From the NCBI GenBank assembly GCA_002633025.1, contig NMRB01000194.1, positions 406,616 through 470,615 on the forward strand: a stretch of 64,000 bases of DNA. The letters are read 5' to 3'. Made by a program: the position numbers and the translations under genes. The notes under the pieces are model-generated. The model did not search any database and was not told the origin of the DNA. It saw nothing but the letters and a program-made list of their open reading frames with translations. Below, piece after piece: positions 12,918 through 24,400 of the stretch; position 1 is the stretch's first letter, and every line of letters starts with the position of its first letter. Origin of the DNA: Notospermus geniculatus (Eukaryota > Nemertea > Pilidiophora > Heteronemertea > Lineidae).

Positions 12918-13016
12918 CTGAAAAGAGAAACGAAAATAAGGTAAACGAACAGTTTAAAATGCAGAGGTTTGCCCTTTGGAAAGGAGGAGGCGTGAGAAAG
13001 GGGCTCCCGTAGTTTT

Positions 13017-13260
13017 AATAGGAGCTGTCAGTGAGTTGACCAATAGGTGTCACTACGGCCCAATTCAATGCATAGGCCTATAGCGGACCCATTCATTCCT
13101 GATCGAGCACCAATCGCGTGGATTTTCCTGTAAATGGGGACGCTAGCTCAACAGAGGGCAGCACACCGAAACCCGGTCCTAATACAATGGGCGCCTTTTG
13201 TGTGGGAAATTGATCAGGACCGGGATGTCAGTTTCAGTTAACCACTAGTGACACCTATTG
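13017..13260. repeat. Dispersed inverted-repeat element, GTCAGTCAGTTGACCAATAG
   Basis: The left block reads about GGAGCTGTCAGTGAGTTGACC followed by AATAGGTGTCACTACGG. The complementary block TAGTGACACCTATTG stands at about 13246-13260. Relatives occur at about 25527-25568, 34166-34192 (fragment), 15208-15245 and 37883-37932 (both inverted), so this is a dispersed terminal sequence. It lies just upstream of the troponin T start exon. Confidence 0.6.
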
Positions 13261-13339
13261 AAAACGTCGGCTATCGTCCCCATTGGCCCGCTAGAACTTT
13301 GCTGCCATCTTTTAGCAATACGCGCGGCTGACTGCTCCT

Positions 13340-16300
13340 ATTGCGAAGTCCGGATGGAGTCTTGTTCGACGTTTGTTAGGTACATTTTTCACTGGGGCCG
13401 CATCATTTTCAACGTTGCAATGGTCGATTGTCCATTGATGCCTCTTTACTTGAGTTGTATCCTTCTCGATGATGAAGGTTCTGCTTCCAGTGTCCACGTT
13501 TTTCTAATTTCACGTTTGCTTTCAATCAAGATTCAGCCATTTTTCTTGCACTTGGGAATCATCATGCCGAGCATTTCTCTCAAAATATACACAAGTGCTT
13601 TACAGAAGTGTTCTCTTGACTCTTTTTATCGTCTCAACACCGCAGAGCGTGCACATGGAGGCAGGTATATTATCTTTGGGTTTGGTAAACAAGTCTTCAA
13701 CAGGCTTGCATCTTGGTCAGGTTACCAGTGCAATATTTTACCTCTACAGAGGGTTATACAAGGTGGAATGACTAAGCCGCTGCTGTATCCTGCATCAGGC
13801 CACACCGAAATAATTGTAAGATGAGCAGGCTACCTTTGATAAAATGATTAATGTTGAGAATAGTACGTTACGATATGATTTCTCGCAACACAAACTTCTG
13901 GGATCTCTGGTAGAAAGTGCCTGAGGAAGACCCCGGTTGGGGTCGAAAATTTGCGAAATTCGGCGACGACTTTACTTTTACTTTTACTTTTGTTGTTCGT
14001 TTTTTGTGCTCTACGTTGGATATCGCAACAAAAGAGGGTGGTTTCCTCTAACGAATGCATTCTCAGATTTTACAGTTTGGGCCGGGTACGTCCTGATTAC
14101 CGATTGCTTAGCCTCACCTGAATAATGGATGCTACAAGCAAACAGACAACTTCGACAGCATTCCAAGATGGCTGCCCATCCCACATGTACATTGGACGAA
14201 ATGGAATGTAAGAGATTAATCTAAGTTTAGAATAGACATTCTGGAACAGACATTCCTGAACATCACTGTAAAACCATCATCACGTTGTTTCTAGCTTTTC
14301 ATCCACAAAAGGACATCAGATGTGCATAATAGGGGCCGACTTTTTGGAGAGTGGGCAGAATTCCCTCTGAAAGTGGGCGAAACAGATTTCGCCAACTAAC
14401 GGAAGCGGACTTCAATTTGTATGACGCAATATGGCCAGGGTTATACGCCAGACGGGGAGGGGAGACGAGCAGAGGAAGGGGCAGTAAAAGAGGTGTAAAG
14501 GGTAAGAAAGACCCCTTGTCATTTGCACTGCTTCCAGCACCAACGACGGAAAGGTGCATGGCGATAGAAACCAATGACCCTTTTGACACAATTCAGTGTT
14601 TCTTGGACACTTATTCGGGGACATGTTTCCCTATCACAGATGTCGTCCTATATACAGTTGTAATCAAAATTCGGAAAACTTCCGAAAATGGAGTTTATAC
14701 ATGAATTAAAGAATAACGCTCCTTTTGTTGATGTGTTCGCTTCCCGTTGCATTCAATTATTCATTGAGAAGATTGTCAGTCAATGTCTGAATGTGGCAGA
14801 AAAATTCCAACTAGGCCTACTTACACCAAAGATCACTTCACTCCATGGACAGAAGAAGAATAATGAGTGTACTGCCTACCAATGTACACCTGGGCGTACC
14901 AGGTCATCCGGGTATGCCCTGCAACCGTGACGTCACTGATGACGTCAGGCAACTAGTTGATGTATTCCCAGTGGTCGGTGGCTAATGGCGGAACAGCGTA
15001 CAGCGAAATGATATACTGTGCTACGTCTTCTGCCGAAAAAGCTCAGTAGATAAAACTAAATACATGTACTAGTATGAGCACCACGTATCATAAAGTGGAG
15101 AAAACATCAGCAGAAAAAGGTTACAGTTGGTGCAACCATGTGGTTCGTAGGGCTACCAACAAGGACAATTAGGCCTATGGTCTAGTCTGGACCAAGGGGN
15201 ATTGGGCCGTAGTGACTCCTATTGGTCAACTGACTGACAGCGACGTCCGGATGGAGCCTTGTTCGACGTTTGTAATGGTACATTTTTCACTGGGGCCGCA
15301 TCATTTTCAACATTGCAATGATCGATTGTCCATTGATGCCTCTTTACTTCTCGATGATGAAGGTTCTGCTTCCATGTCCATGTTTCTGATTTCACATATG
15401 CTTTCAATCAAGATTCAGCCATTTTTCTTGCACTTGGGAATCATCATGCCGAGCATTTCTCTCAAAATATACACAAGTGCTTTACAGAAGTGTTCTCTTG
15501 ACTCTTTTTATCGTCTCAACACCGCAGGGCATGCATATGGAGGCAGGTATATTATCTTTGGGTTTGGTAAACAAGTCTTCAACAGGCTTGCATCTTGGTC
15601 AGGTTACCAGTGCAATATTTTACCTCTACAGAGGGTTATACAAGGTGGAATGACTAAGCCGCTGCTGTATCCTGCATCAGGCCACACCGAAATAATTGTA
15701 AAATGAGCAGGCTACCTTTGATAAAATGATTAATGTTGAGAATAGTACGTTACGATATGATTTCTCGCAACAAAAACTTCTGGGATCTCTATACTAGAAA
15801 GTGCCTGAGGAAGACCCCGGTTGGGGTCGAAAATTTGCGAAATTCGGTGACGACTTTACTTTTACTATCATTTTGTTTTTCGTTTTTTGTGCTGTACGTT
15901 GGATATCGCAACAAAAGAGGGGTTGTTTCCTCTAACGAATGCTGGCAATCAACCGCGCCAGACTTGTTACATCATTTCAGCATTCTCAGATTTTACAGTT
16001 TGGGCCGGGTACGTCCTGATTACCGATTGCTTAGCCTCACCTGAATAATGGATGTTACAAGCAAACAGACAACTTCGACAGCATTCCAAGATGGCTGCCC
16101 ATCCCACATGTACATTGGACGAAATGGAATGTAAGAGATTAATCTAAGTTTAGAATAGACATTCTGGAACAGACATTCCTGAACATCACTGTAAAACCAT
16201 CATCACGTTGTTTCTAGGACATCACAAAAGGACATCAGATGTGAATAATAGGGGTCGACTTTTTGGAAAGTGGGCAGAATTCCCTCTGAAAGTGGGCGAA

Positions 16301-17108
16301 ACAGATTTCGCCAACTAACGGAATCGGACTTCAATTTGCATGACGCAATATGGCCAGGGTTATACGCCAGACGGGGAGGGGAGACGAGCAGAGGAATGGG
16401 GCAGTAAAAGAGGTGTAAAGGCTAAGAAAGACCCCTTGTCATTTGCACTGCTTCCAGCACCAACGACGGAAAGGTGCATGGCGATAGAAACCTATGACCC
16501 TTTTGACACAATTCAGTGTTTCGTGGACACTTATTCGGGGGACATGTTTCCCTATCACAGATGTCGTCCTATATACAGTTGTAATCAAAATTCGGAAAAC
16601 TTCCGAAAATGGAGTTTATATTAAAGAATAACGCTCCTTTTGTTGATGTGTTCGCTTCCCGTTGCATTCAATTATTCATTGAGAAGATCGTCAGTCAGAT
16701 GTCTGAATGTGGCAGAAAAATTCCAACTACTTACACCAAAGATCACTTTACTCCATGGACAGAAGAAGAAGAATGAGTGTAATGCCTACCAATGCACACC
16801 TGGGCGTACCAGGTCATCCGGGTATGCCCTGCAACCGTGACGTCACTGATGACGTCAGGCAACTAGTTGATGTATTCCCAGTGGTCGGTGGCTAATGGCG
16901 GAACAGCATACAACGAAATGACATACATGTAGGCCTACTGTTCTACGTCTTCTGCCGAAAAAGCTCACCAGGTAAAACTAAATATAAGCACCGCGTATCG
17001 TAAAGTGGAGTATACATCGGCAGAAAAAGTTTACAGTCGGTGCAATCATGTGGTTCTTAGGGATAACCAAGAAGGACAACTAGGCCTACGGTCTAATCTA
17101 ACCAAAGG
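13340..17108. repeat. 1.9-kb tandem duplication without recognised gene
   Basis: Unit A (about 13340-15200) and unit B (about 15240-17108) align almost throughout, with small indels and an extra segment of about 40 bp in unit B near 15940. A single N (15200) sits at the junction. Both units keep an open frame on the plus strand (to 13824 and 15706) with motifs such as GRYIIFGFGKQVFN and GGMTKPLLYPASGH. No family was recognised. Because the copies are so similar, frame conservation is weak evidence for coding. It may be a tandem repeat of an old element or two haplotypes joined in tandem. Confidence 0.8.
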
Positions 17109-18413
17109 GTGGGGCTGATGGCAAGAAAATGTATTTGCATGCTTTGCCTACAAGGTTAAGAATAGAAGGGGCATGCTTTGGGAAAGATGCTACATAACCG
17201 AAAGCAAATGGGACGGTGTAGCTACTCAGAATCTGTAGCAAGATTTATGAGCCTAGCTGGGGTACTGTTCAGAGAGCTGTCACTACGCCACAAATTATGT
17301 GGAAAATCAAGAACAAGGAATGCTTTCCTGCAGATAAGAATTTTAAGAGTGCATTCGATATTTTCCTATCCCATAACTGTATCCGCACTGACTAGAGTAG
17401 ACTTGGGTTATCCATGCTATTTGGTATCCATACATACATGTATTTATGAAACCCTAAATGCATCCGAAAACGTTCATGAAAACGGCATATTGGTGAACTG
17501 GTATAAAACTCCAAAATTTGACGTAATAACAATTAATCCTAGATTTGTTAGTGAAAAATTGGAGGAATTTAACATGAAATTGGATTTACCTGAGAAAATA
17601 TCACAACGCTCGGATCTGTTGGTCCGGAAAGCAGGGAGGAACGTCGTCGCGCAGTGGATATTGGGAAGACTGGAATTAGTACACAGAAATCGTCTGCTTC
17701 GGGCTGGTTGATCAAAAATCCGGGGAGGAGAGGCAAGGAACATCAGAGGAAAATTTCATTTGAATAGAAAATTTCTCCAATCAAGTATTGAAAGGGATAA
17801 AGACGTATAATTTTGTGATAAGGAAGTTTTATAACGTTATTTCAGTTTGAAAACAATATTTCTTTGTTTCAATTATTTCAGATCCACCCCTATATACTTT
17901 GGTTCCGTCTGAATTCTTTGCTAAGTATAGCCGCTAGTACATCTCAAGTAAGGCTGCTGAGCGGTTACCTTTTATAGAACACCTTGAAACGGGAGCTGTT
18001 CGCAGCGAACACAGGTAACATGTGGTTCAAGCTTACAAGAGCCGAGTCGTATGTGCATCAACTAGAACAAAATAGTACTCTAGCTTTTCAAGATGAAAAT
18101 TACCTAAGGCTTGGTTAGATGAAGATGCTAGGCCAAAGCAGAGCAAGGGAGTGATGAACTTGTAGAGTTATTAATAGAAGGAATATATTTAGGTGGAAAC
18201 ATGTTGGACTTCCGAGGACAAACGCGAAGGACATCAAAGAAACGATGCTGAGGTCGATGTCAGTACCTATGACGACGCAACAATATAGGGCCTAGGCCTA
18301 CCGGTACCAACAGCAGCCCATGGGCCAGGAGTGGGTTACTAGTAGGGTCTTACTTCCGGATGCTGATCAGATAGGCTTGGTTCTGTCGTCGCGGGTCCAT
18401 CTGTCCGTCAATA

Positions 18414-18540
18414 GGGAGTTTTCGCAAAGTCCCTGAAACGCCAACGCGAACGTCTATCCTTTTGTTCGGTGCTGTTTTCGTGGCATCGAACAATGGGTTT
18501 GGCGTTGGCGTTGGCGTTTCGGGGCTTTGCGAAAACTCCC
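18414..18540. repeat. MITE, GGGAGTTTTCGCAAAG ends, copy 1
   Basis: Ends GGGAGTTTTCGCAAAGTCCC and their near complement enclose an inverted GCGTTTCxGGG...CGTTGGCG block. A second copy lies at 49257-49384. Both are flanked by TA on each side, so a TA target duplication is possible but cannot be separated from the termini. Confidence 0.75.
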
Positions 18541-18844
18541 TAATGACGGATGCAGACGATCGAGCCTAACGCACGATCCCCAGGATTAAGTAGGCCTACG
18601 CCTATTTACTTCATTTTGATCACAATGCTGGTCTTACACGCAGTTGCATTGCCTTGTGCAACGACCACCCAGCCTTCGACCATCAAGTAGGGCCTACATT
18701 ACCCCCATCGGACCACCCCACAGGGTGGCATGTGAGACCGTTAATCGTCAAGATATTTTTCATGACTAAATGGAAAGATATGTAGGACTAGTAGGGCTGA
18801 ATGGGTGAATGTCGTCCAGTCCTGATCCTACACACTAATTCCTA

Positions 18845-18960
18845 GCCCAAGCCCCTAACCCTAACCCCAACCCTGACCCTCAACCCTTGTCACTGACCCC
18901 TACCCTAATCCTAAACCTAGTCCTGACCCTAACCGTCAACGCTAACCATCCTAACTCCGT
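18845..18960 (-). repeat. Degenerate telomere-like CCCTAA tract
   Basis: Interrupted CCCTAA and CCCTGA units run for about 110 bp. This is an interstitial, decayed simple repeat. It is not a chromosome end, since unrelated DNA continues on both sides. Confidence 0.6.
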
Positions 18961-19109
18961 AACCTGGGTACACTGATTTGGACGACATTAACTGTTTGTG
19001 CCCTAGGCGGCCACCGGTCTTGCCACCTTGGGGGACGGCTGCAATTTGGTGGACTATGTAGGCTACTTGTTGGACGGAAAAAGCAAATCTTGAATGTTTG
19101 TCTATCTAA

Positions 19110-19243
19110 GGGCTGTTTTCCATTGGAGCGTTTCCGTGCGTGGAAACACTCGAAAGCATTGTCCGCGCCGTGACCAACGACGCGGAAACAAACAATGCTT
19201 TCGAGCGTTTCCGCGCACGGAAACGCTCCAATGGAAAGCAGCA
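19110..19243. repeat. Hairpin MITE, GGGCTGTTTTCCATTGGAGC ends
   Basis: The arms contain TTTCCATTGGAGCGTTTCCG and its complement, and an inner CGAAAGCATTGT/ACAATGCTTTCG pair, so nearly the whole element folds back. No coding capacity. Confidence 0.7.
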
Positions 19244-21406
19244 CTTACAGAGAGAGGTGGCAGGTCCATTGGCCAGCTATGCTTTATACCTGCACCTCCA
19301 CGATTTGACCTCTGGTGATCTCGAAAGGAGTTGTAGTTAGCCTAGCCTGGCTACAGTGCCCACTACATGCAGGTAGGCCTACTTCTGCTAGTAATAATTG
19401 GTAACTTGCCGATGCTTACAAGTTTCCGCCGCTCTTTTTCATACCTGTAGCCAGGTACGCTAACACTATGAATACCTAGGCACTGAGCTATCAGGTAACG
19501 CCTGTGTGGGGGTGTACATTACTTGCTCGCTGCACAGTGGCGATGATGGTGCTTGCATGGTGGTTGTACATGACGTAGAATACATGTACGTAAGGTATAC
19601 AAGCCTGATTTTGCATGAACTGAGTGACTAAGCTAGCGGGTTAGTGATAAAACCCGGAACGAAACGAAACGAAATGAAATCATCGAAATGGGCATGATTT
19701 GCATAAATTTGTTTTCGTTTTATTGTCTTATTGTTTGTAATACCGATATTTAAGTAGCTACCGTAGAATCCGCTCCGGTAGGAGCCGGGGGGGACGCCCC
19801 CCCCCCCACTTTTTCTGCCAAAAATACGTTGGCCCGAATGTCCACTTTATATGTCCATATTTTTGCTCTCAGATCTCAGGAAAATGCCTCTAAAGCACTT
19901 TCCGCTGCTCGCCGCCTCCGTCGAGCTACGCCCTCTTTCTGTCAATCCTGGATCCGCCCCGCCAGGGCCCCCACACATCAGAGGGCGCTACGGGCCTGAT
20001 ACCAAACTCGTTCCCAGTGGGTTTACGTTCCTACAACACCACTGGAAAGGGCTGACGACTTTAAGAATACTGCGCATGCGCGATAAACTAATTTTGAGGC
20101 GAATCACACTACCGAAGCTGGCACCTGCGGTTTGATTTTCCCAACTAAACTATTCCTTTGAAATTGCTCGAATACTCAAACAACTTCGTGTTTTGGGTGT
20201 ATTATATGGCTCTTTAGGCATATATGATCTTTTTCAGTCATCGAAGAACGAAATATTGTGGGAAATGAACATTTTGGCACGCTGCCAGCGGTTGTCCTGA
20301 AATTTTGGACAAGTCGCCAGCCCTTTCCAGAGATATCCTCGGATGAGGTAGATCTGGGTACGAGATTGGCCTGATACGTAAATAAGGGCGATCGTTTTTG
20401 TTTTTAAACTTTTTATTAAAAAATAGGAATGAATGATAGAGTCTATACTAGACCAAGACCATCGAATAGTATCATACATTTTCCAACATTAATCATAAAA
20501 CATGTCGTTGGCAATTGGAATAAAAATATTGTTTATGGAATTTACTCGACGTGTCTCATATGAACAATAGTACATGTATATTCATTATGCACTAAAAGAT
20601 TTAAATTATCACAACCACAGGTGTTATTTGGAATGCAGATATTAGCCCTATATGAAATGAAACTACGTACGCAGCTAACAAGTTGTTTACTCTTTATAGG
20701 CCTACAAATGTGACCTTAGTGGTGGCGACTTAAAGGTGCTCTAGTTCGAATTGTAAACATTACGGTTTGTTTATTTACATGGTTGATTATAAGTTTTTTT
20801 CCTCGGACAGGTGGCAGCACCGTGTATACCAAAACATTAATGTTATATATTTTTATAATTATCTTGATAAATATTCTTGTAACTGAAATATATTTATGAT
20901 TTTACGCTGAAAGACGAGATTTAATTCGATTTTATCTGATTTGTTAGTACCAGAAGTTGACGATAGGTGGCACACCGTAATGTTTACAATTCGAACTAGA
21001 GCACCTTTAAGTTTTTTACACCGGGGTATGACTTGGCCCCTATATACATGTACACTGTACATGTACACTGTACATGTTTGTAGCACTTCTCACCGTCATG
21101 CCGATCTTGCTGCTTTTTTGTACAATGTTCCAGCCAGTGTTCTGTTCTTGTAAATCTTCCAGGAGCCCGGTGACCCCCTCGATGAGATTCGCAAGGTATA
21201 ATGCCTTCTCTGGGCGGAGATTGAATGAATGGTCGCCATTTCATACAAATGGCCGCCATCAGCTTGCTGAAAACAGCGTCAGTTCTCACGTCGTCGATAA
21301 ACACTCAAAAGCAATAATCAGCCTGTCACAGTAGTGACTGACAGTAGGCCTATGATGTTCCCAGCCAATAATCGCAGGAATTAATTTTAGAACCAGTTTA
21401 GACTTC

Positions 21407-24400
21407 TCATAACTCTGTATTTTCAACATCAGGTCTCTCATCAGAGTTATCACCACCATAGGCTACATTATCGACGCCATTTTCGTTTTCCTCATACACC
21501 GCCGCAGGCACCCCGCGAGCAATTGACGTTCGTTTCCTGTAGAGATGCATTCTGTTCAACTCGGCAGACCCAAATCCAGCGTGAGGATTGGTCATGGGCA
21601 TATCTCGCTTTAACTCCTCACATGCCTTCCCCAGGATACTTTCCGGAATCGCTGAAGTGAAAAAACAGACGTAAAATGATGACGTCATCTTCGGTTTTTG
21701 CCGGAGGTTCCCGAACTCCGAGCACGTCAACGTATTAAAAGCAGCCAACGTATTAAAGGATTCAATGAGATACGGGTGTATTTTCCTTCAACTCACGTGG
21801 TAATCCCATTTGTCTTGACATTCTCCGGACGATCTTCATGGTTTCGTCCACGTGATATTTACTCCAGCCGTCCCCCCAGGCCTCAGGAGGATAGGCAGGC
21901 TCGCCATGTTTAGGAATGTCAAGACCTGGAAGGGAAAAGCGCGTTCATCTTTTAATGCTCCATTGAGATGTGAATTCAAGATGTACAAGCGCTGTGCCCT
22001 AGTTGTGTTCAGACTGAAGTTAAAATTGTTACATTTGGTGTGTAATTTCTAGTTTCTGCCGGAAGTGATGTTGATATTCGTAATTTTTTAAAAAAACGGC
22101 TCACCGTTCTTTTCTATTTCTGGGTCGACCCTCAATATCTTAATCGCTTTTAGAATTCCAAACATAACAACAGATATGACCCCAGTCCACGCGATTATAG
22201 CCGCGGCTCCTGCCAAGTTCCATCCAAGACGCTGAAAGCCACAAAAAGGAAATATGTTATGAGTAAATGAAAAGAGGCTGTTGCCAAGAAATCGAAAACT
22301 TTCATTTCTCAGAACTGCCGCTTCGGGATGGTCTCGGTTTGAGACCCATGTGGATTTGTTACATCCGACCCGTACGACAATCATGCCTGTATAAATCTCT
22401 GAACTGAAGATGAGCCATACTTCATATAGAAAAGAGGAACTACGTCATCGCTACCAGTTCAAATTCAAATTCTAAATTACACTTACCAGGAAGGCGTCTC
22501 TGCTCCCTGTGAACACAATGCCCGTGTCCTTCATTAGAATGGGCGTGGCAATCACTCCCCACATACCGCCACCACCATGTACTGAAAAGTAATCAAATTG
22601 TTAAAATCTATTATACCAAGATGTGTCCGGTTGGGCGATTCCAAACCACGCGTAGCCTACAGTTGTGTTGCCAAATATCACATCAGGATTGCCTTACCTG
22701 CAACAGCACTTAAGGGGTCATCCACTTTCAGCACAAGTAGCAGCCAACTCCAAGCAAGGAAAGCAAAACCTGCTATGATGCCAACAATGCATGCTCCCCA
22801 TGGATAGAACACATTGCATCCAGAACAAATCGCCACCTGAAAATTGCAAATTTTCGAATAACTAAGATGAAAACTCGAATTTCTGAAACCTTCCTACATT
22901 TAGGCTACATAATCTGTACACATACAAAGCGCGATCACTAAAACATATACATGTATTTGAACAAAAATAGATAAGCGAGCTACCTAGGCCCTGCTTCAGA
23001 GAAGTAGGTAGGCCTACGTACGTACACCAGGAGGATCTCATTTGATTTGAATCATGGGGCTATACCAGCGTTTTCTTTGAAATTTTTTCGTAAGTTTGAC
23101 CTTGGAGGAATTATACTGTCAGTATAATTCCTCCAAGGTTTGACATACCATTCCTGTGAGGGCCCCGTTGATGGTGACCAGCAAACTCCACGTGCTTTGT
23201 GATGCAGCAACCTGAACAATTGGAAGATGTACATGTAGTTAGATCAAATACAGGAAATCTGGAATTATAATTCCTGTCGCTGGAAAACGGTACTGCAATG
23301 GCACAGCAACAATGGCTGATATCCATGAAAGCTAGCAAATGCTTTTACTTCAAGTTTTGAAGTACATTTACATTGGACCTCGCTGTGCAAATCTTAAGTA
23401 TAAGCATCTGCTAACTTTTATGAATACCAGCCAATCAAACTTGACGCTAGGTGGCGATATGTGCAATGACGTCAATCATATCGCCACTATAGTACGTTTG
23501 AGTCATCTGGAGCTCGATGGGCGTATGTCAATCAAACCCTTAGTAACCCAGACCACAATGAACTTAGGGTTTACTCTAAACGGTCCAACGCACATTGTTT
23601 TCTAACCAGCTGACCTTGGTTTGAAATTGAACATACAACTAGACCTTGATTGAAATTGACCACAGGCACAGGCATGGGATTGGCTGGAAATGTCCTGTCA
23701 ATAAAACGCATGTCAATAGCCAGACTTCACCAACAATACCAAGGTCTGCCTGACAACCGAAGGTCCGCCCATCGAGCTCCAGATGACTCAAACGTACTAT
23801 AGTGACGGTGGTAGGTTTCCATCTTGAAAAGTAGTGCGCGCGCGGAAGGAACAGAAGAAATTCTTCTGTTTGTGAAGCGGTCACCCCATCACTCGTTTTC
23901 TACGCTTACAATATAGATCGTTGAAGACAGGTGTATAAAGGTATACAGTGATACAAGCAACGGTTTAGTAGATGTTAAGTAATAATAAAGTTATTCTGTT
24001 TCATTTTCGACAAGATAAATACTGTTTTCTGCAAATAATACCATTTTGAAAAAGAAGTTCTCATCACGTGATAGACTAGCCCGCCGACGATGACGTCAGG
24101 ATTTCAAGATGGCGATTTAGTATAGATGGCAGTATTAAAATTTTCGTCCAATTATCAAAAAATTTCAACGGTCGTGGAGTATGCCAGCCAATGACTTACC
24201 TTTCCGAAGGCGATTGAACCTAATTTCTGTCCCAACATGGCAGTGAATGCAGCGAATGTTCCCGAGATGACGGTGTTGACGATCGCTAGGGAGATGGCCT
24301 CGCTGTCTCCCTTTTGGGAAATACTGGCCTGTGACCCTCCGTTAAAGGCAAAGAAGCCGAAGAAGAGAATAAACCCGCCGAGCGACATCAGCTGGAAAGA

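Larger units (their letters stand above)
17109..21406. other. Intergenic stretch, no supported gene
   Basis: No exon chain was found here. It contains two inverted-repeat elements (18414-18540 and 19110-19243), a degenerate CCCTAA-type stretch (about 18845-18960), and a C/G-rich dispersed fragment around 19775-19990 ending GGATCCGCCCCGCCAGGGCC. From about 20520 it becomes similar to about 30330-30900, which is the 3' flank of the second Amt gene. Confidence 0.6.

Noticed and set aside
17178-17711. A 177-codon plus-strand open frame with motifs such as NWYKTPKFDVITINPRF
   Set aside because: No splice context, no recognised family, and no neighbour evidence. One open frame of this size is not unusual in a 64-kb eukaryotic window.
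18845-18960. CCCTAACCC tract as a possible chromosome end
   Set aside because: The units are degenerate and the tract is embedded in ordinary sequence on both sides.
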